64,000 nt of DNA, taken from contig JBBRLL010000010.1 of NCBI GenBank assembly GCA_038231395.1, forward strand, positions 1-64,000, in the 5' to 3' direction. How positions within the stretch are numbered: the first letter of the stretch is position 1; each line of letters starts with the position of its first letter. The stretch comes from Stagnihabitans sp038231395 (GTDB lineage: Bacteria > Pseudomonadota > Alphaproteobacteria > Rhodobacterales > Rhodobacteraceae). Shown here in pieces: positions 8,955 to 17,881 of this stretch. The notes beneath the pieces are model-generated. The model was not told the origin of the DNA, ran no database searches, and was given only the letters and a program-made list of their open reading frames with translations. The translations under genes and the position numbers were made by a program.

Positions 8955-9138
8955 AGATTGGCGGTTGGAGTTTGCGGTCAGCGGGCATTTCCTGCGACAA
9001 ATGAGATTTGCGATTTCCCTGCGAAAAATCGCGTGACCAGAAGGGCAATTGCATCCGTCTTCCGCAAGAAAACCGACATTTGGGGTTTTTCGCAGAACCC
9101 TAACCGTTTCGCAGGCCGTCGTCGCAAAATAATTTCGG

Positions 9139-9225
9139 CCGTCCCAGGTTTCGGGCGTCCCAGGTTTCGGCGCCTCAGGTGTCGGGCGTCCCAGGTTTCG
9201 GGCGTCCCAAGTTTCGGGCGTCTCA
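9139..9225. repeat. Short GC-rich tandem repeat directly after phoR
   Basis: Five to six imperfect copies of a 15-16 bp unit, TTTCGGGCGTCCCAGG, run from 9139 to the phoR stop codon. No inverted symmetry typical of a terminator is obvious and the repeat does not encode a credible protein. Confidence 0.75.
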
Positions 9226-10239
9226 GGCCGGAAGCAAAATCGCAAAGGTGGAGCCCTGCCCCACCACGCTGTCAATCACCAGACGTCCCCGGTGGCGGTG
9301 CGCGATGTGTTTGACGATGGCAAGGCCAAGGCCAGTCCCGCCCTTTTCGCGCGACCGGTGGCCGTCGATCCGGTAGAAGCGTTCGGCCAGACGGGGCAGG
9401 TGAAAGCTGTCGATGCCCTCGCCCTGATCGGTCACGGCGATCCGGACTTTCTGGCCGCGCGGCGTATCCTCGATCGTCAGGCTGACGCCGACCTCTTTGC
9501 CCGGCCCGCCATATTTGATAGCATTTTCGACGAGATTGGTGGTGACCTGCGTGATCTGATCGGGTTCCGCAATAATGTCCACTGGACGGTCAAGGCCTGA
9601 CAGGACAAGCCGGACATTGGCCGCCTCTGCCATCGGGCGCAGGCTATGCACGGCAGAGGTGATCAGGCGGGCAATGTCATGGCGGTCCGTCGGGCGCTGG
9701 CGTTCCTGCGCCTCAACCTTGGACAGGTGCAAAAGGTCGCGCACCAGACGCACCATCCGCTCGGCTTCCGTCTGCATGATGCCCAAAAAGCGTTCGCGCA
9801 CCACGGCATCGTCTTTTGCCGACCCGCGGAGAGTTTCGATGAACCCCAGAACCGAGGTCAGGGGGGTGCGCAGTTCATGGCTGACATTGGCCACGAAATC
9901 GCGGCGCATGGCGTCCATCTGTTCGCGGTCCGACAAGTCTTCAAAGCTGCACATCACGCCGCGCCCGACCGGAGCGGCGGTGACACGGTGGATCACCTCG
10001 TGGCTGGGGCCGGGGATGACGTGGCGGGCTTCGACCACTTGCCGGGTGGTTGCGGCGGCGGCAATCGCGGCCAGAACCTCTGGCTGGCGCAGCACAAAGG
10101 CGTGGTGGCGCCCGACCAGTCCGGCCCCCAGCAAAGTCACCGCAGCGGCATTGGCGGCGGTGATGCGGTCATCCTGCCCCAACATCAACGCAGGCAGCGG
10201 CAGCCCGGCCAAAATCTCGTTCAGCGTATCCTGATCCAT
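9223..10239 (-). CDS. phoR: Phosphate regulon sensor histidine kinase PhoR (soluble form)
   Basis: About 338 residues. A PAS-like N-terminal domain (about 1-105) is followed by the HisKA dimerisation domain with His121 in VSHELRTPL, and a HATPase_c domain with N-box NLVENAIKYG, G1 DQGEGI and G2 GGTGLGLAIVKH. It phosphorylates PhoB in response to PstSCAB/PhoU. The start at 10239 (MDQDTLNEIL) has a GGAGGG ribosome-binding site; an ATG at 10275 would add 12 residues. No hydrophobic membrane segment is visible, so it appears cytoplasmic, unlike E. coli PhoR. It is read in the same direction as pstS, about 380 bp upstream. Confidence 0.95.
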   Translation of the reverse strand: MDQDTLNEILAGLPLPALMLGQDDRITAANAAAVTLLGAGLVGRHHAFVLRQPEVLAAIAAAATTRQVVEARHVIPGPSHEVIHRVTAAPVGRGVMCSFEDLSDREQMDAMRRDFVANVSHELRTPLTSVLGFIETLRGSAKDDAVVRERFLGIMQTEAERMVRLVRDLLHLSKVEAQERQRPTDRHDIARLITSAVHSLRPMAEAANVRLVLSGLDRPVDIIAEPDQITQVTTNLVENAIKYGGPGKEVGVSLTIEDTPRGQKVRIAVTDQGEGIDSFHLPRLAERFYRIDGHRSREKGGTGLGLAIVKHIAHRHRGRLVIDSVVGQGSTFAILLPA

Positions 10240-10470
10240 GCCATAGCCCTCCGCCGTCTTGCCAGATGTCCGCAATTCCCGCCAAAGGTCCGCGACTCTG
10301 CCCGAGGCATTTCACAAACTGCGCCGCCAACCTATCGGCAAACTGTTGCATGCCGTCCATAGCCCACGACCAATTTATGCCTGAGAGATCCTGCGATGGA
10401 AACTTTGCGCGTTTAGGTTGAAAGTTGTCGAAACAATCGCCCTAAACAATAGCCCGGTGATTCGAACCAG

Positions 10471-10839
10471 ATGCAAACCGCCTGCCCAAAAGCTTTCCCT
10501 AGGTTGGTTGATTTGCCCAGTTTGGGCGTCGAACGGATTCTGGCTTTGGAATGTGAACGGCTGATCGCTCCGCGTGGGCCCATTCCATTGGAAAACGTCA
10601 CCCATCGCCGCTGTGTGGATCTGACCGCAGAGCTTTTGGCCGAAGTTGCCCCGACCGCCGTGATCATGCCGTTGTTTGCCGGGGCGCATGATGCTTTGTC
10701 GATGATCGAAACGTTGGAGGCTTTGGGATACCTGGGCCGGATCCTGGTGATTGCCCCGCCTTTGCCACGTCCGGCTTTGGTGGAGCGTGAGTTGCGCAGC
10801 GCAGGCCCCGGACTGCGGCTGATGCTGGTGCAGCCTTAG
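10471..10839 (+). CDS. Small conserved-looking protein with receiver-like alpha/beta pattern, divergent from phoR
   Basis: 122 residues. I do not recognise a named family. Alternating hydrophobic strands (AVIMPLFAG, RILVIAPPL, LRLMLVQP) and helices resemble a CheY-like/Rossmann fold, but the usual phospho-acceptor Asp is not evident. It is divergently oriented from phoR with a gap of about 230 bp and ends just before a possible terminator. Confidence 0.6.
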   Translation: MQTACPKAFPRLVDLPSLGVERILALECERLIAPRGPIPLENVTHRRCVDLTAELLAEVAPTAVIMPLFAGAHDALSMIETLEALGYLGRILVIAPPLPRPALVERELRSAGPGLRLMLVQP

Positions 10840-10846
10840 ATCACGT

Positions 10847-10868
10847 CGGCAATTGCCCGGGTTTTTTC
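10847..10868 (+). terminator. Possible rho-independent terminator
   Basis: CGGC-AATT-GCCCG stem followed by GG and six T (10862-10867), 8 bp after the stop of the 122-residue gene. The stem is short, so strength is doubtful. Confidence 0.35.
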
Positions 10869-10893
10869 CCTACCCTTCAAGGGAAACGCAGGG

Positions 10894-11964
10894 TCAGGCC
10901 GCCTGCCCCGCCGTCTGACCCGCCGATTGGCCCGCAGACTGGCCCGCAGACTGGCCCCGAAAAGCGGTGGCGCCAAGCTGCTGCATCGCTTCGGCCCCGA
11001 TGCGAAACGAGGTCAGGCGGGCTTCATGCGAAAACATCATACCTGTCAGGATCACTTCATCAGGCTGATGTTGCGTGAGCAGCGCCGACAGCTGCTTGCG
11101 CACCGTTTCGGGCGAGCCTACCGCAGCACAGGACAGCGCCTGATCCACACCCGCCATGACCTGCGGCGATAACGCCGACAGGTCATGTTGTGGCGGCGGC
11201 AAGCGTCCCGGCTGACCGCTGCGCAACCGGGCGAATGCGAGGATTTGCGAAGAGCGCAGATAGTCCGCCTCGGCATCCGTCGCAGCCGCCGACAGACCGA
11301 TGGCCATCATGAAATACGGGCGCTCCAGCCAGACGGAAGGCCGGAAGGTGCTGCGATAGACCTGCGCCGCCTCGGTCAGTTGGGCTGGGGCAAAATGGCT
11401 GGCAAAGGCGTAAGGCAGGCCAAAATAAGCCGCCAGTTGCGCCCCATAAAGGCTGGAGCCGAGGATCCAGACCGGAACCTTGCTGCCCTCACCCGGAAAG
11501 GCACGGACGGAAGACCCATGTTCCGGGGCAGGTTGCGGAGTATCGAGGTAGTGGATCAGCTCCAGCACATCCTGCGGAAAATCATCGGAAGCCGCCATAT
11601 TCCGGCGCAGCGCCCGAGCGGTGGCCATGTCAGACCCCGGCGCGCGGCCGAGGCCAAGGTCGATGCGGCCGGGAAACAAAGCCTCCAGCGTGCCGAACTG
11701 CTCGGCCACCACCAAGGGTGCGTGGTTTGGCAACATGATGCCGCCCGAACCCACCCGGATCGTTTTGGTGCCCGCCGCCACGTGGCCGATCACGACGGCG
11801 GTTGCCGCCGAAGCAATCCCCGGCATGTTGTGATGTTCTGCCAGCCAGAAGCGGTGATAGCCCCAGTCTTCGGCATGGCGGGCAAGGTCAAGCGTGTTGG
11901 CCAAAGCCTCACGCGGGGTCTGACCCTGCGCCACCGGAGCGAGGTCTAGAACGGAATACTGCAT
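10894..11964 (-). CDS. LLM-class flavin-dependent oxidoreductase (MsnO8-type luciferase-like monooxygenase)
   Basis: About 356 residues with a bacterial-luciferase-like TIM barrel: YSVLDLAPVAQG at the N-terminus, GYHRFWLAEHHNMPGIASAAT, VGSGGIMLPNHAPLVVAEQFGTL and the flavin-site motif GRIDLGLGRAPG. This arrangement matches the MsnO8/TIGR03558 group of flavin-dependent oxidoreductases of unknown substrate. The start at 11964 (MQYSVLDL) follows AAGGTGATC; the longer frame from 12024 lacks support. The C-terminus ends in four copies of GQ(S/T)A encoded by a 12-bp tandem repeat (about 10900-10960), probably a disordered tail. Confidence 0.88.
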   Translation of the reverse strand: MQYSVLDLAPVAQGQTPREALANTLDLARHAEDWGYHRFWLAEHHNMPGIASAATAVVIGHVAAGTKTIRVGSGGIMLPNHAPLVVAEQFGTLEALFPGRIDLGLGRAPGSDMATARALRRNMAASDDFPQDVLELIHYLDTPQPAPEHGSSVRAFPGEGSKVPVWILGSSLYGAQLAAYFGLPYAFASHFAPAQLTEAAQVYRSTFRPSVWLERPYFMMAIGLSAAATDAEADYLRSSQILAFARLRSGQPGRLPPPQHDLSALSPQVMAGVDQALSCAAVGSPETVRKQLSALLTQHQPDEVILTGMMFSHEARLTSFRIGAEAMQQLGATAFRGQSAGQSAGQSAGQTAGQAA

Positions 11965-12112
11965 TGGGATCACCTTGGGTTTGACACGATACTTAAGGGG
12001 TGTATCGACCAAAACCAAGCCCAAGCCTGCAAATGCACAAAGCAGTCACGCCAAAAGCGCGCCCGGATTTCTTGAGACGCAACGGGGTGACCCTTCAAAA
12101 AACGTTTACCGA

Positions 12113-12400
12113 TCAGTGATGCGAGCCTGCCCAAATGCGGTAGCGTCGCACCAGTTCGGACTCACAAATCTTGAAACCGATGAAACAGGCCAGCGCCAGA
12201 CCGCCCCACACCACCAGACCTGCCGTTTGCCATAACGCGCCCAGCATGATGGCATCCTCACCGTATTGATTGATGAAGTCAAAATTGGCGACGGTTTCAC
12301 TGTAAAGGTTGACCGTGCAGAACGCGGAGACAACGGCAGTCAAGCCAGCACCCAGAAAGACCAGAGCGACCGGCCACCGCGTGACGTTTAACTTCTGCAT
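12113..12400 (-). CDS. Small membrane protein of unknown function
   Basis: 95 residues with two hydrophobic segments, WPVALVFLGAGLTAVVSAF near the N-terminus and TAGLVVWGGLALACFIGF near the C-terminus, joined by an extracytoplasmic loop of about 30 residues. The start follows AAGGGAACGCGC. No family recognised. It lies downstream of preA and upstream of the LLM oxidoreductase in the same orientation; 12466-12505 just upstream carries a duplicated 18-bp stretch. Confidence 0.65.
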   Translation of the reverse strand: MQKLNVTRWPVALVFLGAGLTAVVSAFCTVNLYSETVANFDFINQYGEDAIMLGALWQTAGLVVWGGLALACFIGFKICESELVRRYRIWAGSHH

Positions 12401-12550
12401 GCGCGTTCCCTTCTGCGCCCGCCAGAACCGCGACCGTCTGCCTTGCGCCAGCCGACCCTGCCTCAGTCCGTCTGCCGCAATTAGTCCATCTGCCGCAATT
12501 TGCCGTTGCCTTTTTGCACGTTCGGCCGAAGGGAGGCAAGGGTTGGCTGT

Positions 12551-13864
12551 CTATTCTGCCGCTGTCACGGACGGGTTGTTGGGATGGCTGGTCCAGTTGG
12601 CATAGTCGCCAACCTTGCGCCCGGTGCGTTCGTCCAGCGCCCCTTTCGGCAGTTCCACCATGGTGATGCAATCCTCCACCGGGCAGACGTTGACGCACAG
12701 GTTGCAGGCGACGCATTCGTTGTCCATCACCTCAAACTTGCGCCCCTGTCCAGCCGGACCCGGCTTAATCGCAATCGCCTGATGGCTGGTGTCCTCACAC
12801 GCCGCAAAACAGCGGCCGCATTGGATGCAGGCGTCCTGATCAATATGCGCCTTGGTCACGAAGTTGAGGTTGAGGAACTGCCAGTCGGTGACATTGGGCG
12901 TGGCTTTGCCCACCAGATCGGACAATTCCATCCCCTTGCCATCCAGATATTCCGAGAGGCCAGAGATCATCTCCGCCACGATCTTGAAGCCGTAAGTCAT
13001 GGCCGCCGTACAGACCTGCACATTGCCCGCACCCAACGCCATGAACTCCGCCGCATCGCGCCATGTCGTCACACCGCCAATGCCGGAGATTGGCAGGCCA
13101 TGGGTCGCTGCGTTGCGGGCGATCTCTGCCACCATGTTCAGGGCGATGGGTTTCACCGCAGGCCCGCAATAGCCGCCATGGGTGCCCTTGCCGTCAATCA
13201 TCGGCTCTGGTGCAAAGCTGTCAAGGTTGACGGAGGTGATCGAGTTGATCGTGTTGATCAGCGACACCGCATCCGCCCCGCCCCGATGTGCCGCCTCTGC
13301 GGGTGGCAAAATGTTGCTGATATTCGGCGTCAGCTTGACGATGCACGGCATGCGGGAGTGTTTCTTGACCCACCGCGTCACCATCTCGATATAGTCCGGC
13401 ACTTGCCCCACGGCAGACCCCATGCCGCGTTCCGCCATGCCGTGCGGGCAGCCGAAGTTGAGTTCGACCCCGTCGGCCCCGGTATCCTCGATCCGCGCCA
13501 GAATATCCTGCCATGACGCCTCGTCACACGGCACCATCAGGCTGATCACCAAAGCCCGGTCGCGCCACTTGCGCTTGACCATCTTGATCTCGTCAAGGTT
13601 GATCTGCAACGGCCGGTCGGTGATCAGTTCGATGTTGTTCAGGCCCAACAAGCGCCGGTCTGCCCCCCACACCGCCCCATAGCGCGGCCCGTTGACGTTG
13701 ACGACCGGCGGCCCCTCGGACCCCAAAGTCTTCCACACCACCCCGCCCCACCCCGCCTCATAGGCGCGTTCGACGTTATAGGCCTTGTCGGTCGGCGGGG
13801 CCGAAGCCAGCCAGAACGGATTGGGGGATTTGATGCCGATGAAGTCAGAGGTGAGGTTGGCCAT
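12551..13864 (-). CDS. preA: NAD-dependent dihydropyrimidine dehydrogenase subunit PreA
   Basis: About 437 residues. A dihydroorotate-dehydrogenase-like FMN barrel (about 1-310: DFIGIKSPNPFWLASAPPTD, GADGVELNFGCPHGM, ISGIGGVTTWRDA) is followed by a ferredoxin-like domain with two 4Fe-4S motifs, CIQCGRCFAAC and CVACNLCVNVCP. With PreT it reduces uracil and thymine to the dihydropyrimidines, the first step of reductive pyrimidine breakdown. The start at 13864 follows AAGGAGCC. The 173-residue gene lies immediately upstream, with preT beyond it. Confidence 0.95.
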   Translation of the reverse strand: MANLTSDFIGIKSPNPFWLASAPPTDKAYNVERAYEAGWGGVVWKTLGSEGPPVVNVNGPRYGAVWGADRRLLGLNNIELITDRPLQINLDEIKMVKRKWRDRALVISLMVPCDEASWQDILARIEDTGADGVELNFGCPHGMAERGMGSAVGQVPDYIEMVTRWVKKHSRMPCIVKLTPNISNILPPAEAAHRGGADAVSLINTINSITSVNLDSFAPEPMIDGKGTHGGYCGPAVKPIALNMVAEIARNAATHGLPISGIGGVTTWRDAAEFMALGAGNVQVCTAAMTYGFKIVAEMISGLSEYLDGKGMELSDLVGKATPNVTDWQFLNLNFVTKAHIDQDACIQCGRCFAACEDTSHQAIAIKPGPAGQGRKFEVMDNECVACNLCVNVCPVEDCITMVELPKGALDERTGRKVGDYANWTSHPNNPSVTAAE

Positions 13865-13865
13865 G

Positions 13866-14387
13866 TCAGGCTCCTTTCGGGACGTTTGTGAACGTATCAG
13901 GATCAAGTCCGGCACCAGCCAAACGGGCACGTGCGGCGGTGATGACGGTGGCAGGGAAGGTTAACTGATGACGCATCACGACCGCCTCGAACGTCAGTTC
14001 AGGATGGCTGCGGTCCATCAGCAGCGCAAATCCGTCAGACGGCGTCGATTTCATGGTTAGGTCGGACACTGTCTTGGCTTCACCGTCCCTGCCGATCTTT
14101 TGGCGGGTCCGACTGAGGCGGATGGTCTTGCCGGTCTCCTCGCGCCGCATTTCCTCCAGTGCGTGAATGGACTGCCAGACGTCATGTTCCACCGTGCCGG
14201 GGTTGGCCTCTGGCTGGACAAAACAAAGCCGCAGAAAGGCTGCACGTTCGACTGCCGCGTTGCCAAGACGGTGGGCGTTTTCGATCAGACTTCTCAACCT
14301 TTTCGGGTCTGTCAGCGTCCCGATCCGCGCCAGAGCCATGCGTTCGTGCGGCGAAATCACCGGCAAAGTTGGGGGCGGGATTTTCAT
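13866..14387 (-). CDS. Hypothetical protein encoded between preT and preA
   Basis: 173 residues, soluble, no recognised domain. The first half is helical (LTDPKRLRSLIENAHRLGNAAVERAAF), and the C-terminal part (ELTFEAVVMRHQLTFPATVITAARARL) is predicted alpha/beta. The ATG overlaps the preT stop (ATGA) and its own stop lies 1 nt before the preA start, so it is tightly integrated in the operon and presumably co-expressed with the dehydrogenase. It lacks cysteine clusters and is not a third electron-transfer subunit as far as I can see. Confidence 0.8.
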   Translation of the reverse strand: MKIPPPTLPVISPHERMALARIGTLTDPKRLRSLIENAHRLGNAAVERAAFLRLCFVQPEANPGTVEHDVWQSIHALEEMRREETGKTIRLSRTRQKIGRDGEAKTVSDLTMKSTPSDGFALLMDRSHPELTFEAVVMRHQLTFPATVITAARARLAGAGLDPDTFTNVPKGA

Positions 14388-15670
14388 AGGTTCATCAACA
14401 TGGCGTTAATTTCCTCAGCCGCATCGCGACCTTCGGCGACGGCAGTGACCGTCAGATCCTCACCTCCGGCAGCACAATCTCCACCGGCCCAGACCTTGCC
14501 GACATGGTTGACCAGTTTCTTGCCGTCCTTTGCGATCACCTCGCCCACCAGCGTCTGGCCGATGGCTTTGAAGACCTGATCGGCTTTCAAGGTGAAGGTT
14601 TCCCCGCCGTCATAGGCAAATTCCACGCCCTCGACGGCGCCCGAGCCGATGATCTTTGACAGAGCGGCACCGTAAACGATGGTCACACCACTGGCAGTGG
14701 CGTGCTCTTGTTCGTACAGGCTGGCGCTCATGTGCTCTTTGCCGCGCCGGTACACCATCGTCACATTCTGCGCGCCCAGCAGTTTGGATTGCACGGCGGC
14801 GTCCACGGCGGTCATCCCACCCCCGATCACCACAACGTCACGGCCCACCGGAAGGGTGGATTTATCCGCTGCCTGCCGCAACTCTGCGATGAAATCGACT
14901 GCGTTGCGGATGCCGGGCAGGTTCTCGCCTTCGGCATTCAAGGCGTTCACACCGGCAAGGCCAATGCCGAGGAAGACCGCGTCATAGGCCGACGTGAGCG
15001 CTGTCAGATAGATGTCGCGGCCCAATTCCTTTCCGGTGTGAATTGTGATGCCGCCGATCTGCAACAACCACTCCACCTCGCGCGCGGCATAGTCGTCGGT
15101 CGTTTTGTAAGCCGCGATGCCAAACTCGTTCAGGCCCCCGGCCTTGGCGCGCCGTTCAAACACCGTGACCTCGTGGCCATGCAAAGCCAGTCGGTGCGCA
15201 CAAGACAGGCCAGCCGGACCCGCGCCCACAACGGCGACCTTTTTGCCAGTCGGGGCGGCGCGCACAAAGGGATGTACCCCTTTGGCCATCAGGGAATCGG
15301 TGGCAAAGCGTTGCAGGCGGCCTATCTCCACCGGCTTTCCCTCAGCCACTTCGCGCACGCAAACCTCTTCGCACAGGGTCTCGGTCGGGCAGACCCTCGC
15401 ACACATGCCGCCCATGATGTTTTGCGCGAAGATGGTTTTGGCGGCAGCATCGGGGGTTCCGGTGGCGATCTGGCGGATGAACAGGGGGATATCGATCGCG
15501 GTAGGGCAAGCGGTCATGCAAGGCGCATCGTAGCAAAAATAACACCGGTCGGCTGCCACCCGCGCCTCATGCGCATCAAACGCAGGCATGTAATGGGCGA
15601 AATTCTGCGCCACGGTGTCCGGCGGCAACCGGTTGGCAACGATCCCCGGCGTTTGGGTGGAGTTGGGCAT
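14384..15670 (-). CDS. preT: NAD(P)-dependent oxidoreductase subunit PreT
   Basis: About 428 residues. The N-terminal iron-sulfur domain has CYFCYDAPCMTACP and MCARVCPTETLCEEVC, followed by a GltD-type FAD domain (VAVVGAGPAGLSCAHRL) and an NAD-binding domain (VVVIGGGMTAVDAA). It passes electrons from NAD(P)H to PreA. The start at 15670 (MPNSTQTPGI) is preceded by GGGGAG; the frame open to 15763 is not supported. It is the first gene of the leftward preT-orf-preA unit and is divergent from accB. Confidence 0.94.
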   Translation of the reverse strand: MPNSTQTPGIVANRLPPDTVAQNFAHYMPAFDAHEARVAADRCYFCYDAPCMTACPTAIDIPLFIRQIATGTPDAAAKTIFAQNIMGGMCARVCPTETLCEEVCVREVAEGKPVEIGRLQRFATDSLMAKGVHPFVRAAPTGKKVAVVGAGPAGLSCAHRLALHGHEVTVFERRAKAGGLNEFGIAAYKTTDDYAAREVEWLLQIGGITIHTGKELGRDIYLTALTSAYDAVFLGIGLAGVNALNAEGENLPGIRNAVDFIAELRQAADKSTLPVGRDVVVIGGGMTAVDAAVQSKLLGAQNVTMVYRRGKEHMSASLYEQEHATASGVTIVYGAALSKIIGSGAVEGVEFAYDGGETFTLKADQVFKAIGQTLVGEVIAKDGKKLVNHVGKVWAGGDCAAGGEDLTVTAVAEGRDAAEEINAMLMNL

Positions 15671-15949
15671 GGCAGTCTCCCCGGCTTTGGTTCGAAAGGC
15701 GTCTGTCGGATCAGATTTGGCTCGATCCTCATGGATCGGCATTTCTTTGGATGACGCTGGCACAGGCCCCGTTTTTTATCAAACGGTAAATTCCGTCCCA
15801 AGTGAAGAATTCCCGGCTGATCCGATCAGATGCTTTTCCTTTGACCATCTCTGCCGTATATGAGGGCCAGACAACCGCCCGGTCGGCCCACCGCAATCTG
15901 CGCGCCACAGACACCGGACGCAAAAACAACGACGCCAACAGAGGATTGC

Positions 15950-16447
15950 ATGAGCAAAAATTCCCCAGATGCGGACGTGGCCTTCATCGCAGCCCTCGCA
16001 GAGCTGCTGAACAAGAACGAACTGACCGAGATTTCGGTGATGCGCGAATACGGCGAGCATGACAGCCTTGATGTGAAGGTGGTCAAGCAGGTGACCGTGG
16101 TGCAGCAAATGGCCGCGCCGGCGATGCAAGCGCAACCTGTGCAATATGCGGCGGCACCAGGTCCGGTTGCAGGGTCAGTCGCCACGCCTTCGCTGGAAGA
16201 CCCCGCGCAACATCCGGGTGCCGTGACGTCTCCGATGGTCGGCACGGTCTATCTGTCGGCGGAACCGGGGGCTGCGGCCTTCGTGGCGGTTGGCGCGTCG
16301 GTCACCGAGGGTCAGACTGTTCTGATCATCGAAGCGATGAAGACAATGAACCATATCCCTGCCCCGCGCGCCGGTGTGGTCAGGCGCATCCTGGCCGCCG
16401 ACGGACAAGCGGTGGAATACGGCGCACCCTTGATGATCATCGAGTGA
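15950..16447 (+). CDS. accB: Acetyl-CoA carboxylase biotin carboxyl carrier protein AccB
   Basis: 165 residues. The N-terminal region, a Pro/Ala/Gln linker and a C-terminal biotinyl domain with EAMKTMNHI (biotin lysine about Lys131) are all present. It carries carboxybiotin between AccC and the carboxyltransferase in fatty-acid synthesis. The start at 15950 follows GAGGATTGC; the frame from 15860 has no support. The accC start lies 10 bp downstream. Confidence 0.96.
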   Translation: MSKNSPDADVAFIAALAELLNKNELTEISVMREYGEHDSLDVKVVKQVTVVQQMAAPAMQAQPVQYAAAPGPVAGSVATPSLEDPAQHPGAVTSPMVGTVYLSAEPGAAAFVAVGASVTEGQTVLIIEAMKTMNHIPAPRAGVVRRILAADGQAVEYGAPLMIIE

Positions 16448-16457
16448 GGTCGGGATT

Positions 16458-17867
16458 TTGACCAAACCAACCTCGCGCGCGATGGCCAAGCCAAGCCAAA
16501 CGGCAACCCCGCAGCCGATCTTTGACAAGATCCTGATCGCCAATCGCGGCGAAATAGCCCTTCGCGTGATCCGCGCCTGTCAGGAAATGGGCATCAAGTC
16601 GGTTGCCGTCCACTCAACTGCCGATGCCGATGCAATGCACGTGCGGATGGCGGACGAGTCGGTGTGCATCGGGCCTGCGTCCTCGGCGCTGTCCTATCTG
16701 TCCAAAGCCGCCATCATCTCGGCCTGCGAGATCACCGGCGCGCAGGCGGTCCATCCGGGCTATGGCTTTCTGTCCGAGAATGCGAGTTTCGCTCAGGCGT
16801 TGCAGGACCACGGCATTGTCTTCATCGGGCCGACCGCAGACCATATCCGCATCATGGGCGACAAGATCACCGCCAAGGAAACCGCCAAGGCTTTGGGGAT
16901 TCCGGTGGTTCCGGGGTCGGACGGCGGGGTGCCGGACTATGAAACCGCGATTGGTGTTGCGGCGAAGATCGGCTTTCCGGTGATCATCAAGGCCACGGCG
17001 GGGGGCGGTGGCCGCGGCATGAAGGTCGCCAATACGCCCGCCGAGCTGGAGATAGCTTTCCGCACCGCGCGCGCGGAATCCAAAGCGGCCTTCGGAAACG
17101 ATGAAGTCTATATCGAGAAATACCTGCAAACCCCGCGCCATATCGAGATTCAGGTCTTTGGCGACGGCAAAGGCAATGCCGTGCATCTTGGGGAGCGTGA
17201 CTGTTCGCTGCAACGCCGGCACCAGAAGGTCTTCGAAGAGGCTCCGGGCCCGTGTATCACGCCGGACATGCGGGCCAAGATCGGCAAGGTCTGCTCTGAC
17301 GCCATGTCAAAGATCAGCTATATCGGGGCCGGGACGATCGAGTTCCTGTATGAAAACGGCGAATTCTTCTTCATCGAGATGAACACGCGGTTGCAGGTCG
17401 AACACCCGGTGACCGAAGGCATTTTCGGCGTGGATCTGGTGCGCGAACAGATCCGCGTGGCGTCTGGCCTGCCGATGTCGTTTGCGCAAGACGATCTGGT
17501 GATCAACGGCCACTGCATCGAGGTGCGCATCAACGCCGAACGCCTGCCCGATTTTGCTCCGCGTCCGGGCCGGGTGAAGGTGTTTCACGCCCCCGGTGGT
17601 CTGGGCGTGCGGATGGATTCGGCGCTGTATGGCGGCTATTCGATCCCGCCCTATTACGACAGCCTGATCGGCAAGCTGATCGTCCATGGCCGCGACCGGC
17701 CCGAAGCTTTGGCGCGGCTGAAGCGGGCGTTGGGTGAGTTGATCATCGACGGCATTGAAACCACGATGCCGCTGTTTGACGCCCTGCTGGCAGAGCCGGA
17801 CATCATCAACGGCGACTACAACATCCACTGGCTGGAAAAATGGCTGGAAAAGAAGTTCGGCGGCTGA
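16458..17867 (+). CDS. accC: Acetyl-CoA carboxylase biotin carboxylase subunit AccC
   Basis: About 469 residues (usually about 450). ATP-grasp enzyme with an N-terminal FDKILIANRGEIALRVIRAC, ATP-binding KATAGGGGRGMKV, the active-site region FIEMNTRLQVEHPVTE and the C-terminal RINAERLPDFAPRPG. It carboxylates the biotin on AccB. The frame gives a TTG at 16458 after GAGGTCGGG, or an ATG at 16482; both leave an unusual 15-24 residue N-terminal extension before the conserved core. It forms an operon with accB. Confidence 0.95.
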   Translation: MTKPTSRAMAKPSQTATPQPIFDKILIANRGEIALRVIRACQEMGIKSVAVHSTADADAMHVRMADESVCIGPASSALSYLSKAAIISACEITGAQAVHPGYGFLSENASFAQALQDHGIVFIGPTADHIRIMGDKITAKETAKALGIPVVPGSDGGVPDYETAIGVAAKIGFPVIIKATAGGGGRGMKVANTPAELEIAFRTARAESKAAFGNDEVYIEKYLQTPRHIEIQVFGDGKGNAVHLGERDCSLQRRHQKVFEEAPGPCITPDMRAKIGKVCSDAMSKISYIGAGTIEFLYENGEFFFIEMNTRLQVEHPVTEGIFGVDLVREQIRVASGLPMSFAQDDLVINGHCIEVRINAERLPDFAPRPGRVKVFHAPGGLGVRMDSALYGGYSIPPYYDSLIGKLIVHGRDRPEALARLKRALGELIIDGIETTMPLFDALLAEPDIINGDYNIHWLEKWLEKKFGG

Positions 17868-17881
17868 GGGGAAAGTTGCAG

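Noticed and set aside
16482..16560. Alternative reading of the accC N-terminal extension as a separate leader peptide
   Set aside because: The frame is continuous with the conserved biotin carboxylase core and no stop separates them.
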